From positions 186,001 through 250,000 of the forward strand of contig NZ_SJKA01000011.1 in NCBI RefSeq assembly GCF_004331435.1: 64,000 bases of DNA. Direction: 5' to 3'. The position numbers were made by a program, and so were the translations under genes. How positions within the stretch are numbered: position 1 is the first letter of the stretch; the number at the start of each line of letters is the position of its first letter. Of this stretch, positions 8,457 through 17,132 are shown in pieces. The notes under the pieces are model-generated. The model saw only the letters and a program-made list of their open reading frames with translations, was not told where the DNA came from and searched no databases. This DNA comes from Kribbella sindirgiensis (GTDB lineage: Bacteria > Actinomycetota > Actinomycetes > Propionibacteriales > Kribbellaceae).

Positions 8457-9470
8457 TCAGTCCTCTTTCAATTCGACCGGTTGCCCCGAACGGGCAGACT
8501 CATACACAGCGAGCACCGTGGCCAACGACCGCCGCCCGGCCTCCAGCGTCACGGCCGGCGGGCGGCCCTCGCGGACAGCGGCGATGAAGTCGCGGTACTG
8601 CGCGAGATGCGCGAGCTCGACCGGTCCCCACCCGTCCGGCCCTGCCAGCGCAGGCGCCTCGGGTGCCGAAGCGTCCGCCGAGGCGAAGTACGCGAGCTGA
8701 TCGTCGTCGAGGACCGCCGTCCCTTGATCGCCGTGGATCGTCAGCCGCACCGGTCGGCCCGGGTACGCCGCCGTACTGGCGAGCATCAGTCCGATCGCCC
8801 CGCTCTCGAACACGATCGAGGCCCCGGCGAGGTCCTCGACCTCGATACCTTCGTGCGCGAGCCGACCGGTCTGCGCGCTCACCTGGACCGGCCGACCGAG
8901 CATCCAGACCAGCAGGTCGAGCGCGTGGATGCCCTGGTTCATCAGCGCGCCGCCGCCGTCGATCGCGAGGGTGCCGCGCCAGTCGTCGCCGTCGTAGTAC
9001 GACTGCGGGCGGAAGAACGCCGACTCGGCGATCCCGGACGTCACGCGCCCGAGGGCGCCGGTGTCGATCGCGGCCCGGATCTGCGCGACCGGCGGCTGGA
9101 AGCGGCGCTGGCTGATCACCGAAACGGTCAGCCCGGTCTCGCGCTGCGCCGCGATCAACCGGTCGGCGGCGGCCAGCGTGATGTCGACCGGCTTCTCGAC
9201 GATGACGTGCTTACCGGCCCGCAGTGCCTCGATGGCGACGTCGGCGTGCAGTGCGCTCGGCAGACAGATCCCGACGGCGTCGACCTCCGCCGCGGCGTAC
9301 GCCTCCGCTGGTGTCGCGAAGGCCTGACCGCCGTACTGCGTGACGAGTTCGCCGGCGCGTTCGAGGTTCTGGTCGACAACACACGTCAGCACGGCTTCGT
9401 CGCCGAGAGCTTCGATGAGGCGAGCGTGCACGGCGCCGATCACGCCGGCACCGATGAGGGCGAAACGCAT
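8457..9470 (-). CDS. Gfo/Idh/MocA-family oxidoreductase (second in operon)
   Basis: A 337-residue NAD(P)-dependent sugar or inositol dehydrogenase-like protein. The Rossmann motif is GAGVIGAVHARLIEAL and the catalytic-lysine element is VIVEKPVDITL. The region GGGALMNQGIHALDLLVWML contains the conserved His/Asp of the active site. Start ATG at 9470 follows an AGAGG ribosome-binding site. Reactions in this family include inositol 2-dehydrogenase and 3-keto-sugar formation; which one applies here is not readable. Confidence 0.88.
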   Translation of the reverse strand: MRFALIGAGVIGAVHARLIEALGDEAVLTCVVDQNLERAGELVTQYGGQAFATPAEAYAAAEVDAVGICLPSALHADVAIEALRAGKHVIVEKPVDITLAAADRLIAAQRETGLTVSVISQRRFQPPVAQIRAAIDTGALGRVTSGIAESAFFRPQSYYDGDDWRGTLAIDGGGALMNQGIHALDLLVWMLGRPVQVSAQTGRLAHEGIEVEDLAGASIVFESGAIGLMLASTAAYPGRPVRLTIHGDQGTAVLDDDQLAYFASADASAPEAPALAGPDGWGPVELAHLAQYRDFIAAVREGRPPAVTLEAGRRSLATVLAVYESARSGQPVELKED

Positions 9471-9481
9471 AGGACCTCTCT

Positions 9482-10444
9482 TCAGTCGGTCGTCCAGGAG
9501 ATGGGTACGCCGCCGTTCTCGGCGGACCGTTGCGCGAGGAGTGCGAGCCGCGTGGCCAGCAGGCCGCGCGCGGTGCTGATGTCCGGTTCGTTGCCCGCAG
9601 CAAGCGCCTGCAGGACGAGCTCGGCCGGGCGATGACCGGCAGGCAGCGGTACGTCGTGCGGCGCCAGGTCGGTTGTGGTGAGAACGAGGCGGTTGCGCGC
9701 CCAGAGCAGTTCGGCGGTGCCATCGGTGCCGACGAGCTTCATTCGGTAGTCGCCGTGGACGGGTGAGCCGGCCGGGTTCATCCAGTCCACGCCCGCGGTG
9801 ATGACGGCACCGGGTCCGCTCAGCGTCGCCACGCCGTACGACCCCTCGACCACGGCCCCGCTGACGGTCCCACTGGTCAGTCCGGTGAAGAGCAGCGCGG
9901 CGTCGATGTCGTGCACAGCGAGGTCGTTCAGGAGCCCGCCGTACCGCGCGCGCTCGAAGAACCAGTCGGGACGCGTCGGGCGGTTGAGTTTGTGCGGGCC
10001 GCACGACGTCACGCCGTGGATCGTGCCGAGTTGCTCCGCGATGCCCAGGGCGGCGAGCGTGACGGGGTAGTACCGCTTCTCCAGCAGAAGGGTCACGTGG
10101 CGGCCGGTGCGGTCCGCGGCCTCGGCGATCGCGTCGAGGTCCTCGAGCGTCGTGCACAGCGGTTTGTCGGCGATCACGTGACAGCCGGCGTTCAGCGCGT
10201 CGACCACCACCTGACCGCGGTCGCCGTAGATCCCGGCGACCATGACGACATCAGGCTCGACCTCGCGCAGCATCTGCTGGTGATCGGTGAACACCTTGGC
10301 GTCGTACGGCGCGGCCCAGCGCTCGGCGGTGTCGCGGGACGGATCCGCGACCGCGACCAGCTCGTACTCGGCGACCTGATCGACCTCCGCGGTCGCATAG
10401 GCCACGTGCGGATGGGCGGCGCCGGCGATGGCGATGCGCGTCAT
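9482..10444 (-). CDS. Gfo/Idh/MocA-family oxidoreductase (first in operon)
   Basis: A 320-residue dehydrogenase of the same superfamily as its two downstream neighbours, but diverged from them. The nucleotide-binding strand is RIAIAGAAHPHVAYATAEV, with GAAHPH in place of GxGxxG. The family lysine is in VIADKPLCTTL; GLLNDLAVHDIDAALLF holds the active-site His. The start at 10444 is 16 nt inside a LacI-type operator (10461-10474), so this gene should be the first controlled by the adjacent repressor. Confidence 0.87.
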   Translation of the reverse strand: MTRIAIAGAAHPHVAYATAEVDQVAEYELVAVADPSRDTAERWAAPYDAKVFTDHQQMLREVEPDVVMVAGIYGDRGQVVVDALNAGCHVIADKPLCTTLEDLDAIAEAADRTGRHVTLLLEKRYYPVTLAALGIAEQLGTIHGVTSCGPHKLNRPTRPDWFFERARYGGLLNDLAVHDIDAALLFTGLTSGTVSGAVVEGSYGVATLSGPGAVITAGVDWMNPAGSPVHGDYRMKLVGTDGTAELLWARNRLVLTTTDLAPHDVPLPAGHRPAELVLQALAAGNEPDISTARGLLATRLALLAQRSAENGGVPISWTTD

Positions 10445-10460
10445 GATCGTGATTCCAGCA

Positions 10461-10474
10461 TGCAACCGGTTGCA
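10461..10474. promoter_or_regulatory. LacI-type operator upstream of dehydrogenase operon
   Basis: The 14-bp perfect palindrome TGCAACCGGTTGCA has the central CG typical of LacI/GalR operators. It lies in the 40-nt gap between the lacI-type gene and the first dehydrogenase gene. An identical copy occurs before the regulator itself. Confidence 0.85.
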
Positions 10475-10484
10475 CGTCAACGCA

Positions 10485-11510
10485 TCAGGGCGTCGACTTC
10501 GGTGCCGCCGCGGTCGTCGCGCGGGTCACCAGGTGGGTCGCGATCGTGACGCACTCGGCGCTCGGCTCGGTGTGAGGTTCGGTCGCCTCCAGCAGGTTGA
10601 CCAGCAGTTTCGCGGCCGCCGTGCCAGCGGTCGCGGCACCCGCCGAGACGCTGGTCAGGGCGGGCGTGGTGAGCGCGGCGAGGGTGTCGTCGCAGCCGAC
10701 CAGGCTGAAGTCCGTCGGCACCGAGATGCCGCGCACCTCGAGCCCGGCCAGCACGCCCTGAGACACCACGTCGTCGAACGCGATCGCCGCGGTCGCTCCC
10801 GATCGGACCACGGCCGACACCGAATCCCGTCCGGCCGCGTACGTCGGCCGCCCGACCTCGACGATCTCCACCGTCAGTCGCGCCTTGGCGGAGGTCTGCG
10901 TCAGGGTCTCCCGCCGCTGCTGGTCCGACCACGAGTCGCGCGGCCCGGCCAGGTACACGAGCCGCTGGTGACCGAGCTTCTTCAGCAGCAGCACGGCCTC
11001 GGTCATCCCGCCCGACGAGTCGATCAGCACCCGCGGAATCCCGTCCAGGTCACGGTTGACCAGGACGACGGGACGGGTCGCGGCCAGCTCGCGGATCAGC
11101 GCCTCGGACAGTCGCGGCGAGGCGAGCACGAACCCCTCGACCTGCGCCGCCAGCCGGGCGATCAGCTTGGCCTCCCGCTCCGCGGACTCGTCGGAGTCCC
11201 CGAGGAACACCGCGAGGTCGGCGGTCTCCGCGGCGAGCTGCAGGCTCCGCACCAGCGGCGGGAAGAACGGGTTCGCGATATCCGGTACGACGACCGCGAT
11301 GTTCCCGAACCGCCCCGTCGACAGCGCCCGCGCCGCCTGGTTGCCGACGTACCCGAGCCGGGCCGCGACCGTGCGCACGCGCTCGACGGTCTCCTGGCTG
11401 AGCAGCTGCGGCCGGGTGAAGGCGCGCGACACCGTCGCCCGCGAAACCTGTGCGGCGGCCGCGACGTCGCCGATGGTGACCCCCGGCGCCCGGCCGGCAC
11501 GTGATGCCAT
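10485..11510 (-). CDS. LacI-family transcriptional regulator
   Basis: A 341-residue repressor. The N-terminal helix-turn-helix is canonical: VTIGDVAAAAQVSRATVSRA, then the hinge helix NQAARALSTG. The periplasmic-binding-protein-like effector domain begins at GNIAVVVPDIANPFF. The ATG at 11510 is preferred: it has an upstream GGTGGG and does not overlap the operator, whereas an ATG at 11534 would lie within it. It should bind the two TGCAACCGGTTGCA sites and control itself and the four downstream genes. The effector is probably the substrate of those enzymes. Confidence 0.9.
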   Translation of the reverse strand: MASRAGRAPGVTIGDVAAAAQVSRATVSRAFTRPQLLSQETVERVRTVAARLGYVGNQAARALSTGRFGNIAVVVPDIANPFFPPLVRSLQLAAETADLAVFLGDSDESAEREAKLIARLAAQVEGFVLASPRLSEALIRELAATRPVVLVNRDLDGIPRVLIDSSGGMTEAVLLLKKLGHQRLVYLAGPRDSWSDQQRRETLTQTSAKARLTVEIVEVGRPTYAAGRDSVSAVVRSGATAAIAFDDVVSQGVLAGLEVRGISVPTDFSLVGCDDTLAALTTPALTSVSAGAATAGTAAAKLLVNLLEATEPHTEPSAECVTIATHLVTRATTAAAPKSTP

Positions 11511-11529
11511 GCGCCCACCATAAGGCTCA

Positions 11530-11543
11530 TGCAACCGGTTGCA
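11530..11543. promoter_or_regulatory. LacI-type operator upstream of lacI gene
   Basis: Second exact copy of TGCAACCGGTTGCA, 20 bp upstream of the regulator start. It indicates autoregulation. The two sites are about 1.07 kb apart, so DNA looping between them is possible but not shown. Confidence 0.85.
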
Positions 11544-11662
11544 CAGCCGTGGCGGGCGATGTCCAGGTCGTCACACTGTCTTCTTTGTGGCGGCGGAGAG
11601 AGTGACACTGATGTCAGGGGCGCCGGTCGACCCCGGTTGTGGGACCGGGCGATGGGCACTAG

Positions 11663-12388
11663 GTGAGCATGGTGGACGTCGAGCTGCGGTATCTGCGGAT
11701 CTGGCGAGCAGCCGTGGGACTGCTGGCCATTCTGGGTGTGGTCACTGCGCTGGTGTTCGTGTCACCGGCGTCGAACCTGGCGGTCTTCCTGGTCGCCGCC
11801 TTCACCGCCGGGGCCATCTGCCTCAGCGCGGGGCTCGGGCGCGACCTGCCGAACTCGGACCTGCTCAGCATGGTTCCCCGCGGCGCGGTGCTCGGTGGAC
11901 TGTGCGTGCTCGCGATCTGCGGGTACGCCGCCGCGATCGGAGCCCGTACCGTGACACTGCTCCTGCTGGTGGTCGGCGTGTCCCCGCCGGTCGTCGGCTG
12001 GTTGCGCGCCGGCCGAGCCGACCGGCCGGCGCGGACACTGCCGCGACGGCCGATCAGGTTGCCCAAGGCATCGAACCGTCGACTGAACGCCGTCCAGGCC
12101 GGCGACGACCCGGAAGCGGACTGGCCGATGCCGAAGTACCTGGTCGCCGTGGTGCGGAGCCTGAGTGAACTCAGCGACGAGGAGCTGTGCCTCGCCTGGC
12201 GACGCAGCTTCAGCCAGCTCGAGCGCGTGACGGGTCCCGATCGGAGACAGGCGATGGCCGACGTACGCCGGGCCTACCTCGACGAACTCGAACGCCGCCA
12301 CCCCGACTCGTTCGCGGTCTGGCTGGCGTCGAACCCGCGCGCCGCCGGCAACCCGGCCCGCTTCTTCATCCACCGCGCCGACCATTAG
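11663..12388 (+). CDS. hypothetical membrane protein
   Basis: A 241-residue protein that I do not recognise. The N-terminal half has four likely membrane helices (around AAVGLLAILGVVTALVFV, NLAVFLVAAFTAGAICLSAG, GAVLGGLCVLAICGYAAAIG and TVTLLLLVVGVSPPVVGWL). A basic linker follows, then a soluble C-terminal domain of about 90 residues containing SLSELSDEELCLAWRRSF and HPDSFAVWLASNPRAAGNPA. The latter resembles a recurrent actinobacterial cytosolic tail. Start is the GTG at 11663 or the ATG two codons later. It converges on the esterase gene and the stops overlap. Confidence 0.6.
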   Translation: MSMVDVELRYLRIWRAAVGLLAILGVVTALVFVSPASNLAVFLVAAFTAGAICLSAGLGRDLPNSDLLSMVPRGAVLGGLCVLAICGYAAAIGARTVTLLLLVVGVSPPVVGWLRAGRADRPARTLPRRPIRLPKASNRRLNAVQAGDDPEADWPMPKYLVAVVRSLSELSDEELCLAWRRSFSQLERVTGPDRRQAMADVRRAYLDELERRHPDSFAVWLASNPRAAGNPARFFIHRADH

Positions 12389-13260
12389 GAAAACGCTGTA
12401 CGCAGATCCGCTCCGATGAGTTCGACCGCATGCCGCCCGGCGGACAGTGCGCCCGGAAAGTTCAGGAACGCGTGCATCGTGTCCTCGTACTCGACCAGCC
12501 GGGTCGGTACGCCGTCCTGCTCCAGGCGGCCCGCGTACGCGAGCGCGTCATCGCGCAACGAGTCCCGCCCCGCCGCCAGCATCAGCGTCGGCGGAAGCCC
12601 CGCGAGCGAGTCGGCCCGCAGCGGTACGGCGGTCGCCGGTACGTCGTCCGCGGGGAAATACCACTCGCGCCACTCGGCGTCCGGGTGCAGGTCCAACGTC
12701 GGGTAGCAAAGGATCTGACGGTCGGGGAGGGGGCGGCCTTCGTCCCGAGCGAGCAGACACGCCCCGGCAGCCAGCGCGGCACCCGCACTCTGCCCACCCA
12801 CCGCGATCTCCCCACCGAGATGCTCGCGGATCCATCGCAATGTGTCGCGGACGTCCAGAAGCCCTGCTGGATAAGGGTTCTCGGGCGCGAGCCGATAGTT
12901 GAGCGAGACGACAGTAACGTTGCCGCCGGCAGCGATCCCGGAGGTCGCGTACTCGATGTCCCGCAGGTGCCCGCCGATGAACGAGCCGCCGTGCAGCCAG
13001 AGCAGCACCGGTCGAGGCTCCCGCGACATGCGGTAGATCCGCGCCTCGAGCGACCGCCCCGGCAGGTCGATCACGATGTCCTCGATCTCCGGCCGCGGAT
13101 CACGCTCGCCCGCCAGCGCCGGGTCCGGCAGATCCTCCCGATCCAGCAGCAACGCCTCGTACGGATCGAGGTCGGGGTAGCCGGGCTGATCGGCGAGCAC
13201 CTTCAGCAGCGCGTCCGTCTCCGGCCCGTACTCCGGGCTGTCGACGAGCTCGGGCGTCAT
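12385..13260 (-). CDS. alpha/beta hydrolase, hormone-sensitive-lipase-like esterase
   Basis: A 291-residue esterase of the HSL (abhydrolase_3) family. The oxyanion-hole motif is LLWLHGGSFIGG, the nucleophile elbow GGQSAGAALA (GxSxG), the acid is in AAGRDSLRDDA and the catalytic His in EDTMHAFLNF. No signal peptide, so it is cytosolic. Its ATG overlaps the stop of the upstream DinB-like gene (ATGA), which argues for coupled expression. Likely substrates are short-chain esters. Confidence 0.88.
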   Translation of the reverse strand: MTPELVDSPEYGPETDALLKVLADQPGYPDLDPYEALLLDREDLPDPALAGERDPRPEIEDIVIDLPGRSLEARIYRMSREPRPVLLWLHGGSFIGGHLRDIEYATSGIAAGGNVTVVSLNYRLAPENPYPAGLLDVRDTLRWIREHLGGEIAVGGQSAGAALAAGACLLARDEGRPLPDRQILCYPTLDLHPDAEWREWYFPADDVPATAVPLRADSLAGLPPTLMLAAGRDSLRDDALAYAGRLEQDGVPTRLVEYEDTMHAFLNFPGALSAGRHAVELIGADLRTAFS

Positions 13261-13784
13261 GCGCTCACCGGCTGCAGGTGGCGCGCCGCGTGCGCGAACA
13301 GGATCCCGTCGGGCGTCGTCGCGACGTACTCCGCGAGCGCCCCGATCCCGCCGTCGAACCCGGCGCCCGTCGACGGGTCCGCCCAGGTCTCCTCGTCGTA
13401 CCGCGCGATCTCGTCGACGAGTGCGTCGCCGACGGAACGGAACCGGTGCAGCACCAGTTCGGCCGGGATCCGCCGGCCCGCCTCGACGCCGCCGAGGTTG
13501 AGCGCGCGCCCGATACCGGCGGTCTCCCAGCGCGGATCGAGACTCCAGTGCAGGCGCCCCGCCCGGGCGTCCCGCAGTACGGCGAGCGTGATCTCGTCCC
13601 ACATCAGTACGTGCGCGACCAGGTCGTGCAACGAGTCACAGAAGTCCCCGAGCGGTCCGGCGGTCACCTCGTACGGCGCCCGCAGTTCGTCCTCGCTCAG
13701 TCCCTCGATCCGGCTCAGCAACAGGTCCTGGTCCCGGCGGATCATCCCGGCGGCCTGCGCCGGTGTTGTAGTCGGTGTACGCAT
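13257..13784 (-). CDS. DinB-like / mycothiol-dependent-enzyme fold protein
   Basis: A 175-residue helical protein. The spacing of histidines (LHDLVAHVLMWDE in the second helix and FAHAARHL near the C-terminus) fits the DinB/YfiT/ClbS four-helix metal-binding superfamily, which includes mycothiol-dependent enzymes. The assignment rests on this pattern and on length. The ATG at 13784 follows a short leader. It is coupled to the esterase gene by a 4-bp overlap. Function unknown. Confidence 0.6.
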   Translation of the reverse strand: MRTPTTTPAQAAGMIRRDQDLLLSRIEGLSEDELRAPYEVTAGPLGDFCDSLHDLVAHVLMWDEITLAVLRDARAGRLHWSLDPRWETAGIGRALNLGGVEAGRRIPAELVLHRFRSVGDALVDEIARYDEETWADPSTGAGFDGGIGALAEYVATTPDGILFAHAARHLQPVSA

Positions 13785-13837
13785 GCCGACAATCAACCAG
13801 CCCGGCGACCGTGGCCCTGGCCGATTGCGCGATCCTC

Positions 13838-14365
13838 TCAATCGACGGCGCGGTACGTCGCCATCTTCGCGCGCGCTCCACAGGTGTTCATCGAACACCA
13901 GCGCCGCCGCCCGGCGCGACTCGCGTCGACGTACAGCAGCGAACAATCGTCCGCGGCGCACGTCCGGATCCGGTCGGCGAGCGGACCGGTGAGCAGGTCG
14001 ACCGCGTCCCTGGCCAGGCTGCTGAGCAGACCGAGCACGTCGACCGCCACGTACTCCGCGCGAAGCTCGGACGTCAGTCTTGGACCAGCTGACGGCCGGC
14101 TGCTCCAACGATTGACCACCTCGAGGTCAGCGGCGTCCGTGGCCCCGGTGAACAGCCGGTACAACGCCTCCCGCAGCTCGACTGCCTGCCGGTACGCACG
14201 CCCTGAAACGACCGGCTCGTCCTGCGCCAGCCCGGCTTCACGGAACCAGCGGCCGAGATCAGCCGGCTCCGGGATGCGCTCGAACGGCGTCTGCTGCCGC
14301 TTGCCGAGGGTCGCGGTGAAATCGACCGACGGCCGCCCGCCGACCCAGGTGAAGCGCGTCTCCAT
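13838..14365 (-). CDS. CGNR-type zinc finger regulator (ABATE domain)
   Basis: A 175-residue protein with an N-terminal ABATE-like domain (GGRPSVDFTATLG, then RGAYRQAVELREALYRLF-type helix) and a C-terminal treble-clef zinc finger: CAADDCSLLYVDASRAGRRR then WCSMNTCGARAK. The four cysteines are present, but the family signature CGNR is CGAR here. These proteins are presumed transcription regulators. It is divergent from the ketopantoate-reductase-like gene, with an inverted repeat between them. Confidence 0.83.
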   Translation of the reverse strand: METRFTWVGGRPSVDFTATLGKRQQTPFERIPEPADLGRWFREAGLAQDEPVVSGRAYRQAVELREALYRLFTGATDAADLEVVNRWSSRPSAGPRLTSELRAEYVAVDVLGLLSSLARDAVDLLTGPLADRIRTCAADDCSLLYVDASRAGRRRWCSMNTCGARAKMATYRAVD

Positions 14366-14386
14366 GAGAGGTAGTCTATCCTCGCT

Positions 14387-14407
14387 GTTACCACTTCAAC
14401 CGGTAAC
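14387..14407. promoter_or_regulatory. inverted repeat in divergent intergenic region
   Basis: GTTACC and GGTAAC arms separated by 9 nt, located between the CGNR-protein start (14365) and the reductase start (14422). It is a candidate operator for the CGNR regulator acting on both genes. The short arms make this tentative. Confidence 0.45.
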
Positions 14408-14421
14408 CAAAGGAGCGGCTT

Positions 14422-15345
14422 GTGAGGATCGGGATCGTCGGCGCGGGCGGTGTGGGCGGGTACTTCGGCGCGCGGCTTGCCGCTGCCGGGCAGGACGTGG
14501 CGTTCGTGGCGCGGGGCAAGCACCTGGAGGCGCTGCAGGCCGACGGGCTCGTGGTGCACAGCCCGGCAGGTGACCTGCGGTTGCCGGTGCGGGCGACCAG
14601 CGATCCGGCCGAGATCGGCCCGGTGGACTACGTGCTGATCTGCGTGAAGACGTGGCAGCTCCCCGAGGCGATCGGCACGATCCGTCCGCTGGTCGGTCCG
14701 GACACCGCGATCGTCACCGTGCAGAACGGCGTCGAGGCCCCCGGCCAGGTCGCCGAGGTCTACGGGCGGGACGCCGTACTGCCCGGCGCCGCCGAGGTCA
14801 TCGCGTACGTCGAGAGTCCCGGCGTCATCCGGCATCTCGGCAACGGGAAGCTCAACTTCGGCGAATGGGACAACGCGACCACGCCGCGGACCGGCCTGCT
14901 GCGGGACGCGTTCGTGGCGGCGGGGCTCCAGGCGACCGTTCCGGAGGACATCTGGGCGGCGCTCTGGACGAAGTTCCTGTCGGTCGTCCCGGGCGGCGGT
15001 CTCGGTACGGCGACCGGCGCCGGGTACGGCGTACTCCGCACCCACCCCGCCACCCGCCGGCTGCTGACCGAGGCCATCACGGAGATCCGCGATATCGCAC
15101 TGGCGCGAGGCATCCGGCTCGCCGAGGACGTCGTACCGCGGACCCTCGCGTGGATCGATCAGCTCCCGGCCGACGGCACGACCTCGCTGCAGCGCGACCT
15201 GATCGCCGGCCGCCCGTCGGAACTGGACGCCTGGACCGGCGCCGTCGTACGGCTCGGTGCCGAATCGGGCGTCCCGACCCCGGTCAACACCTTCCTGTTC
15301 GAACTGGCCGGCGCTCGCGCGCTTATTCCAGACCGAGGTCTGTAA
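14422..15345 (+). CDS. 2-dehydropantoate 2-reductase family protein
   Basis: A 307-residue ApbA/PanE-like NADPH-dependent reductase. The Rossmann motif is GIVGAGGVGGYFGARLA; CVKTWQLPEAI holds the conserved KT(x)Q lysine region and TVQNGVEA the conserved Asn. The C-terminal helical domain ends with GVPTPVNTFLFELAG, typical of the family. GTG start with a strong AAAGGAG site 7 nt upstream. Several paralogues usually exist in actinobacteria, so it may act on a different 2-oxoacid than ketopantoate. The 3' end overlaps the convergent TetR gene by 23 bp. Confidence 0.85.
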   Translation: MRIGIVGAGGVGGYFGARLAAAGQDVAFVARGKHLEALQADGLVVHSPAGDLRLPVRATSDPAEIGPVDYVLICVKTWQLPEAIGTIRPLVGPDTAIVTVQNGVEAPGQVAEVYGRDAVLPGAAEVIAYVESPGVIRHLGNGKLNFGEWDNATTPRTGLLRDAFVAAGLQATVPEDIWAALWTKFLSVVPGGGLGTATGAGYGVLRTHPATRRLLTEAITEIRDIALARGIRLAEDVVPRTLAWIDQLPADGTTSLQRDLIAGRPSELDAWTGAVVRLGAESGVPTPVNTFLFELAGARALIPDRGL

Positions 15346-16018
15346 GGACCTCGATCACCGGCCGGTTCGGCGGGGCCGCGGCGACGAGGCCGCGGATGCA
15401 GCCGGTCATCACCATCCGGAAGTACGGCTCGGAGGTGATCATCGGCAGTTCCTGGTGCGCCGCGCTCAGCACCTCGTCCGCGGCGAGGAGCGCGTAGACC
15501 TTCTCGAGTTCGCGTTGGTGCGGGCCTTCGAAGTACGGGCGATGCCGTTCCTCGGCCGCGGTCAGGTTGATCGCGAGCGACGCGACGGTGCCGGACATCA
15601 GCACCGCGCCGGCCGCACTGTAGCCGCGCCGGCCGAGCGCCTCGACCGCCTCCCGCTGCAGCCGGACGCCGGCTTCGCCGCGCGGAAACAGCCCCTGCAG
15701 GTACGCCGCGAGGCCTGGGTGCTCGAGCACGAACGTGTGCAACTGCCGCGCGAACGACAACAGGTGCGCCTCGACGTCCTCGTCCGGGTCGTCGACGATG
15801 TGCAGCTCCCGCAGTACCGCCTCACCGACCAACGCCTCGAGCCCGAGCTTGCCGTCGACGTGCCGGTACAGCGCGGTCGGGGTGACGCCGAGCGCGGTCG
15901 CGACCCCGTTCACGGTCAGGTTGGTCAGGCCGAGCCGCAGACCCTCCCGCTCGATGTCCGCGACGGTGATCTGCGCCTGGCGGCCGCCGGTCTTCCGGCG
16001 GGGCGGATTCGCTGTCAC
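15323..16018 (-). CDS. TetR-family transcriptional regulator
   Basis: A 231-residue regulator. The helix-turn-helix is TVNGVATALGVTPTALYRHV, near residues 34-53. A C-terminal TetR_C-like ligand domain follows (LTAAEERHRPYFEG). GTG start at 16018, preceded on its strand by GAGAGGAGGG. It is divergent from the secreted esterase gene; three short inverted repeats lie between the two genes, so mutual control is likely. Confidence 0.85.
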   Translation of the reverse strand: MTANPPRRKTGGRQAQITVADIEREGLRLGLTNLTVNGVATALGVTPTALYRHVDGKLGLEALVGEAVLRELHIVDDPDEDVEAHLLSFARQLHTFVLEHPGLAAYLQGLFPRGEAGVRLQREAVEALGRRGYSAAGAVLMSGTVASLAINLTAAEERHRPYFEGPHQRELEKVYALLAADEVLSAAHQELPMITSEPYFRMVMTGCIRGLVAAAPPNRPVIEVLTDLGLE

Positions 16019-16030
16019 AACCCTCCTCTC

Positions 16031-16089
16031 TGGGGACTGACCCCAAAGTTATGCTACTAACTTAGATCATCACCGTCACCGACGGTGAT
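16031..16089. promoter_or_regulatory. cluster of inverted repeats between tetR and esterase genes
   Basis: Three hairpin-like repeats: TGGGG-N5-CCCCA at 16031-16045, AAGTTA-N6-TAACTT at 16046-16063, and ATCACCGTC-N3-GACGGTGAT at 16069-16089. The middle one resembles TetR operators in spacing. The third has the longest arms (9 bp) and sits just before the esterase leader. Confidence 0.55.
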
Positions 16090-16118
16090 AGTTCTTGTCC
16101 CTCACTCCTCAGGAGATC

Positions 16119-17102
16119 ATGGTGAGCGCACCACGCCCCACCCGGCGCACGATGCTGAAGGCCGCCGGCGGGCTGACCGTCGCCGCCGGCCTCGGCGCCG
16201 GCACCATTCTGGCCACCTCCCTCGCCGCCAGCGCGGCGGACGACGGGTTCGGCCTGCACATCACCGAGCGGAACGAAGACGATCCGCGGATGTGGTACTA
16301 CCGCTTCCGGACCGACGCGATCGGCTGGGCCCCGGCCGTCAACGTCCTGCTGCCGAGCGACTATCACACCAGCGGGCGCACCTACCCGGTGCTGTACCTG
16401 CTGCACGGCGGCAACCAGGACTTCATCGCGTTCGACCGCCTCGGCATCCGCGACTGGACCGCGGACAAGCCGATGATCGTGGTGATGCCCGACGGCGGCA
16501 AGGCCGGCTGGTACTCCAACCCGGTCAGCTCCAACTCCGGCCCGCGCAACTGGGAGAGCTTCCACATCAACCAGCTGATTCCGTGGGTCGACGCCAACTT
16601 CCGGACGCACGCCGAGTTCGCCGGCCGGGCCGTCGCGGGCTTCTCGATGGGCGGCTTCGGCGCGCTCAAGTACACGGCGAAGTACTACGGCCACTTCGCC
16701 TCCGTCAGTTCGCACTCCGGCCCCGCGAGCGTACGCCGGGATGCGGGCCTGGTCGTGCACTGGGCGAACGTGTCCTCCGCGGCCGTCGACCTGGCCGGCG
16801 GCACGATCTACGGCGCCCCGGCGTGGGACGAGGCCCGCGTCACCGCCGACAACCCGATGGAGAACCTCGAGCGCTACCGCGGCAAGCGCATCTTCCTGGT
16901 CGCCGGCACCAGCCCGAGCCCCGACCCGTTCGACTACGCCAACGAGACCCAGGTCCTGGCCGGCCACCGCGAGTTCAAGGCCGCCCTCCACCGGGCCAAC
17001 ATCCCCTTCACCGCCTACGAGGACGAAGGCGGCCACATGGTCCGCCCCAACCGCATGATCGAAGACCTGAACGGCATCATCGCCCACCTGAAGAAAGCCT
17101 GA
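16119..17102 (+). CDS. Tat-exported alpha/beta hydrolase (esterase/antigen 85-like)
   Basis: A 327-residue secreted esterase-like protein. A twin-arginine signal RRTMLKAAGGLTVAAG is followed by a hydrophobic stretch and a likely cut after AASAA. The fold is that of the esterase D/antigen 85 group: VLYLLHGGNQDF (oxyanion hole), VVAGFSMGGFGALKY-type nucleophile elbow, and a C-terminal GGHMVRPN with the catalytic His. AGGAG at 16111-16115 suits the GTG at 16122 slightly better than the ATG at 16119; the difference is one residue. Could deacylate a polysaccharide or lipid outside the cell. Confidence 0.83.
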   Translation: MVSAPRPTRRTMLKAAGGLTVAAGLGAGTILATSLAASAADDGFGLHITERNEDDPRMWYYRFRTDAIGWAPAVNVLLPSDYHTSGRTYPVLYLLHGGNQDFIAFDRLGIRDWTADKPMIVVMPDGGKAGWYSNPVSSNSGPRNWESFHINQLIPWVDANFRTHAEFAGRAVAGFSMGGFGALKYTAKYYGHFASVSSHSGPASVRRDAGLVVHWANVSSAAVDLAGGTIYGAPAWDEARVTADNPMENLERYRGKRIFLVAGTSPSPDPFDYANETQVLAGHREFKAALHRANIPFTAYEDEGGHMVRPNRMIEDLNGIIAHLKKA

Positions 17103-17132
17103 CCAAGCCCCACCCGGATCCCCGCCGTTGGT

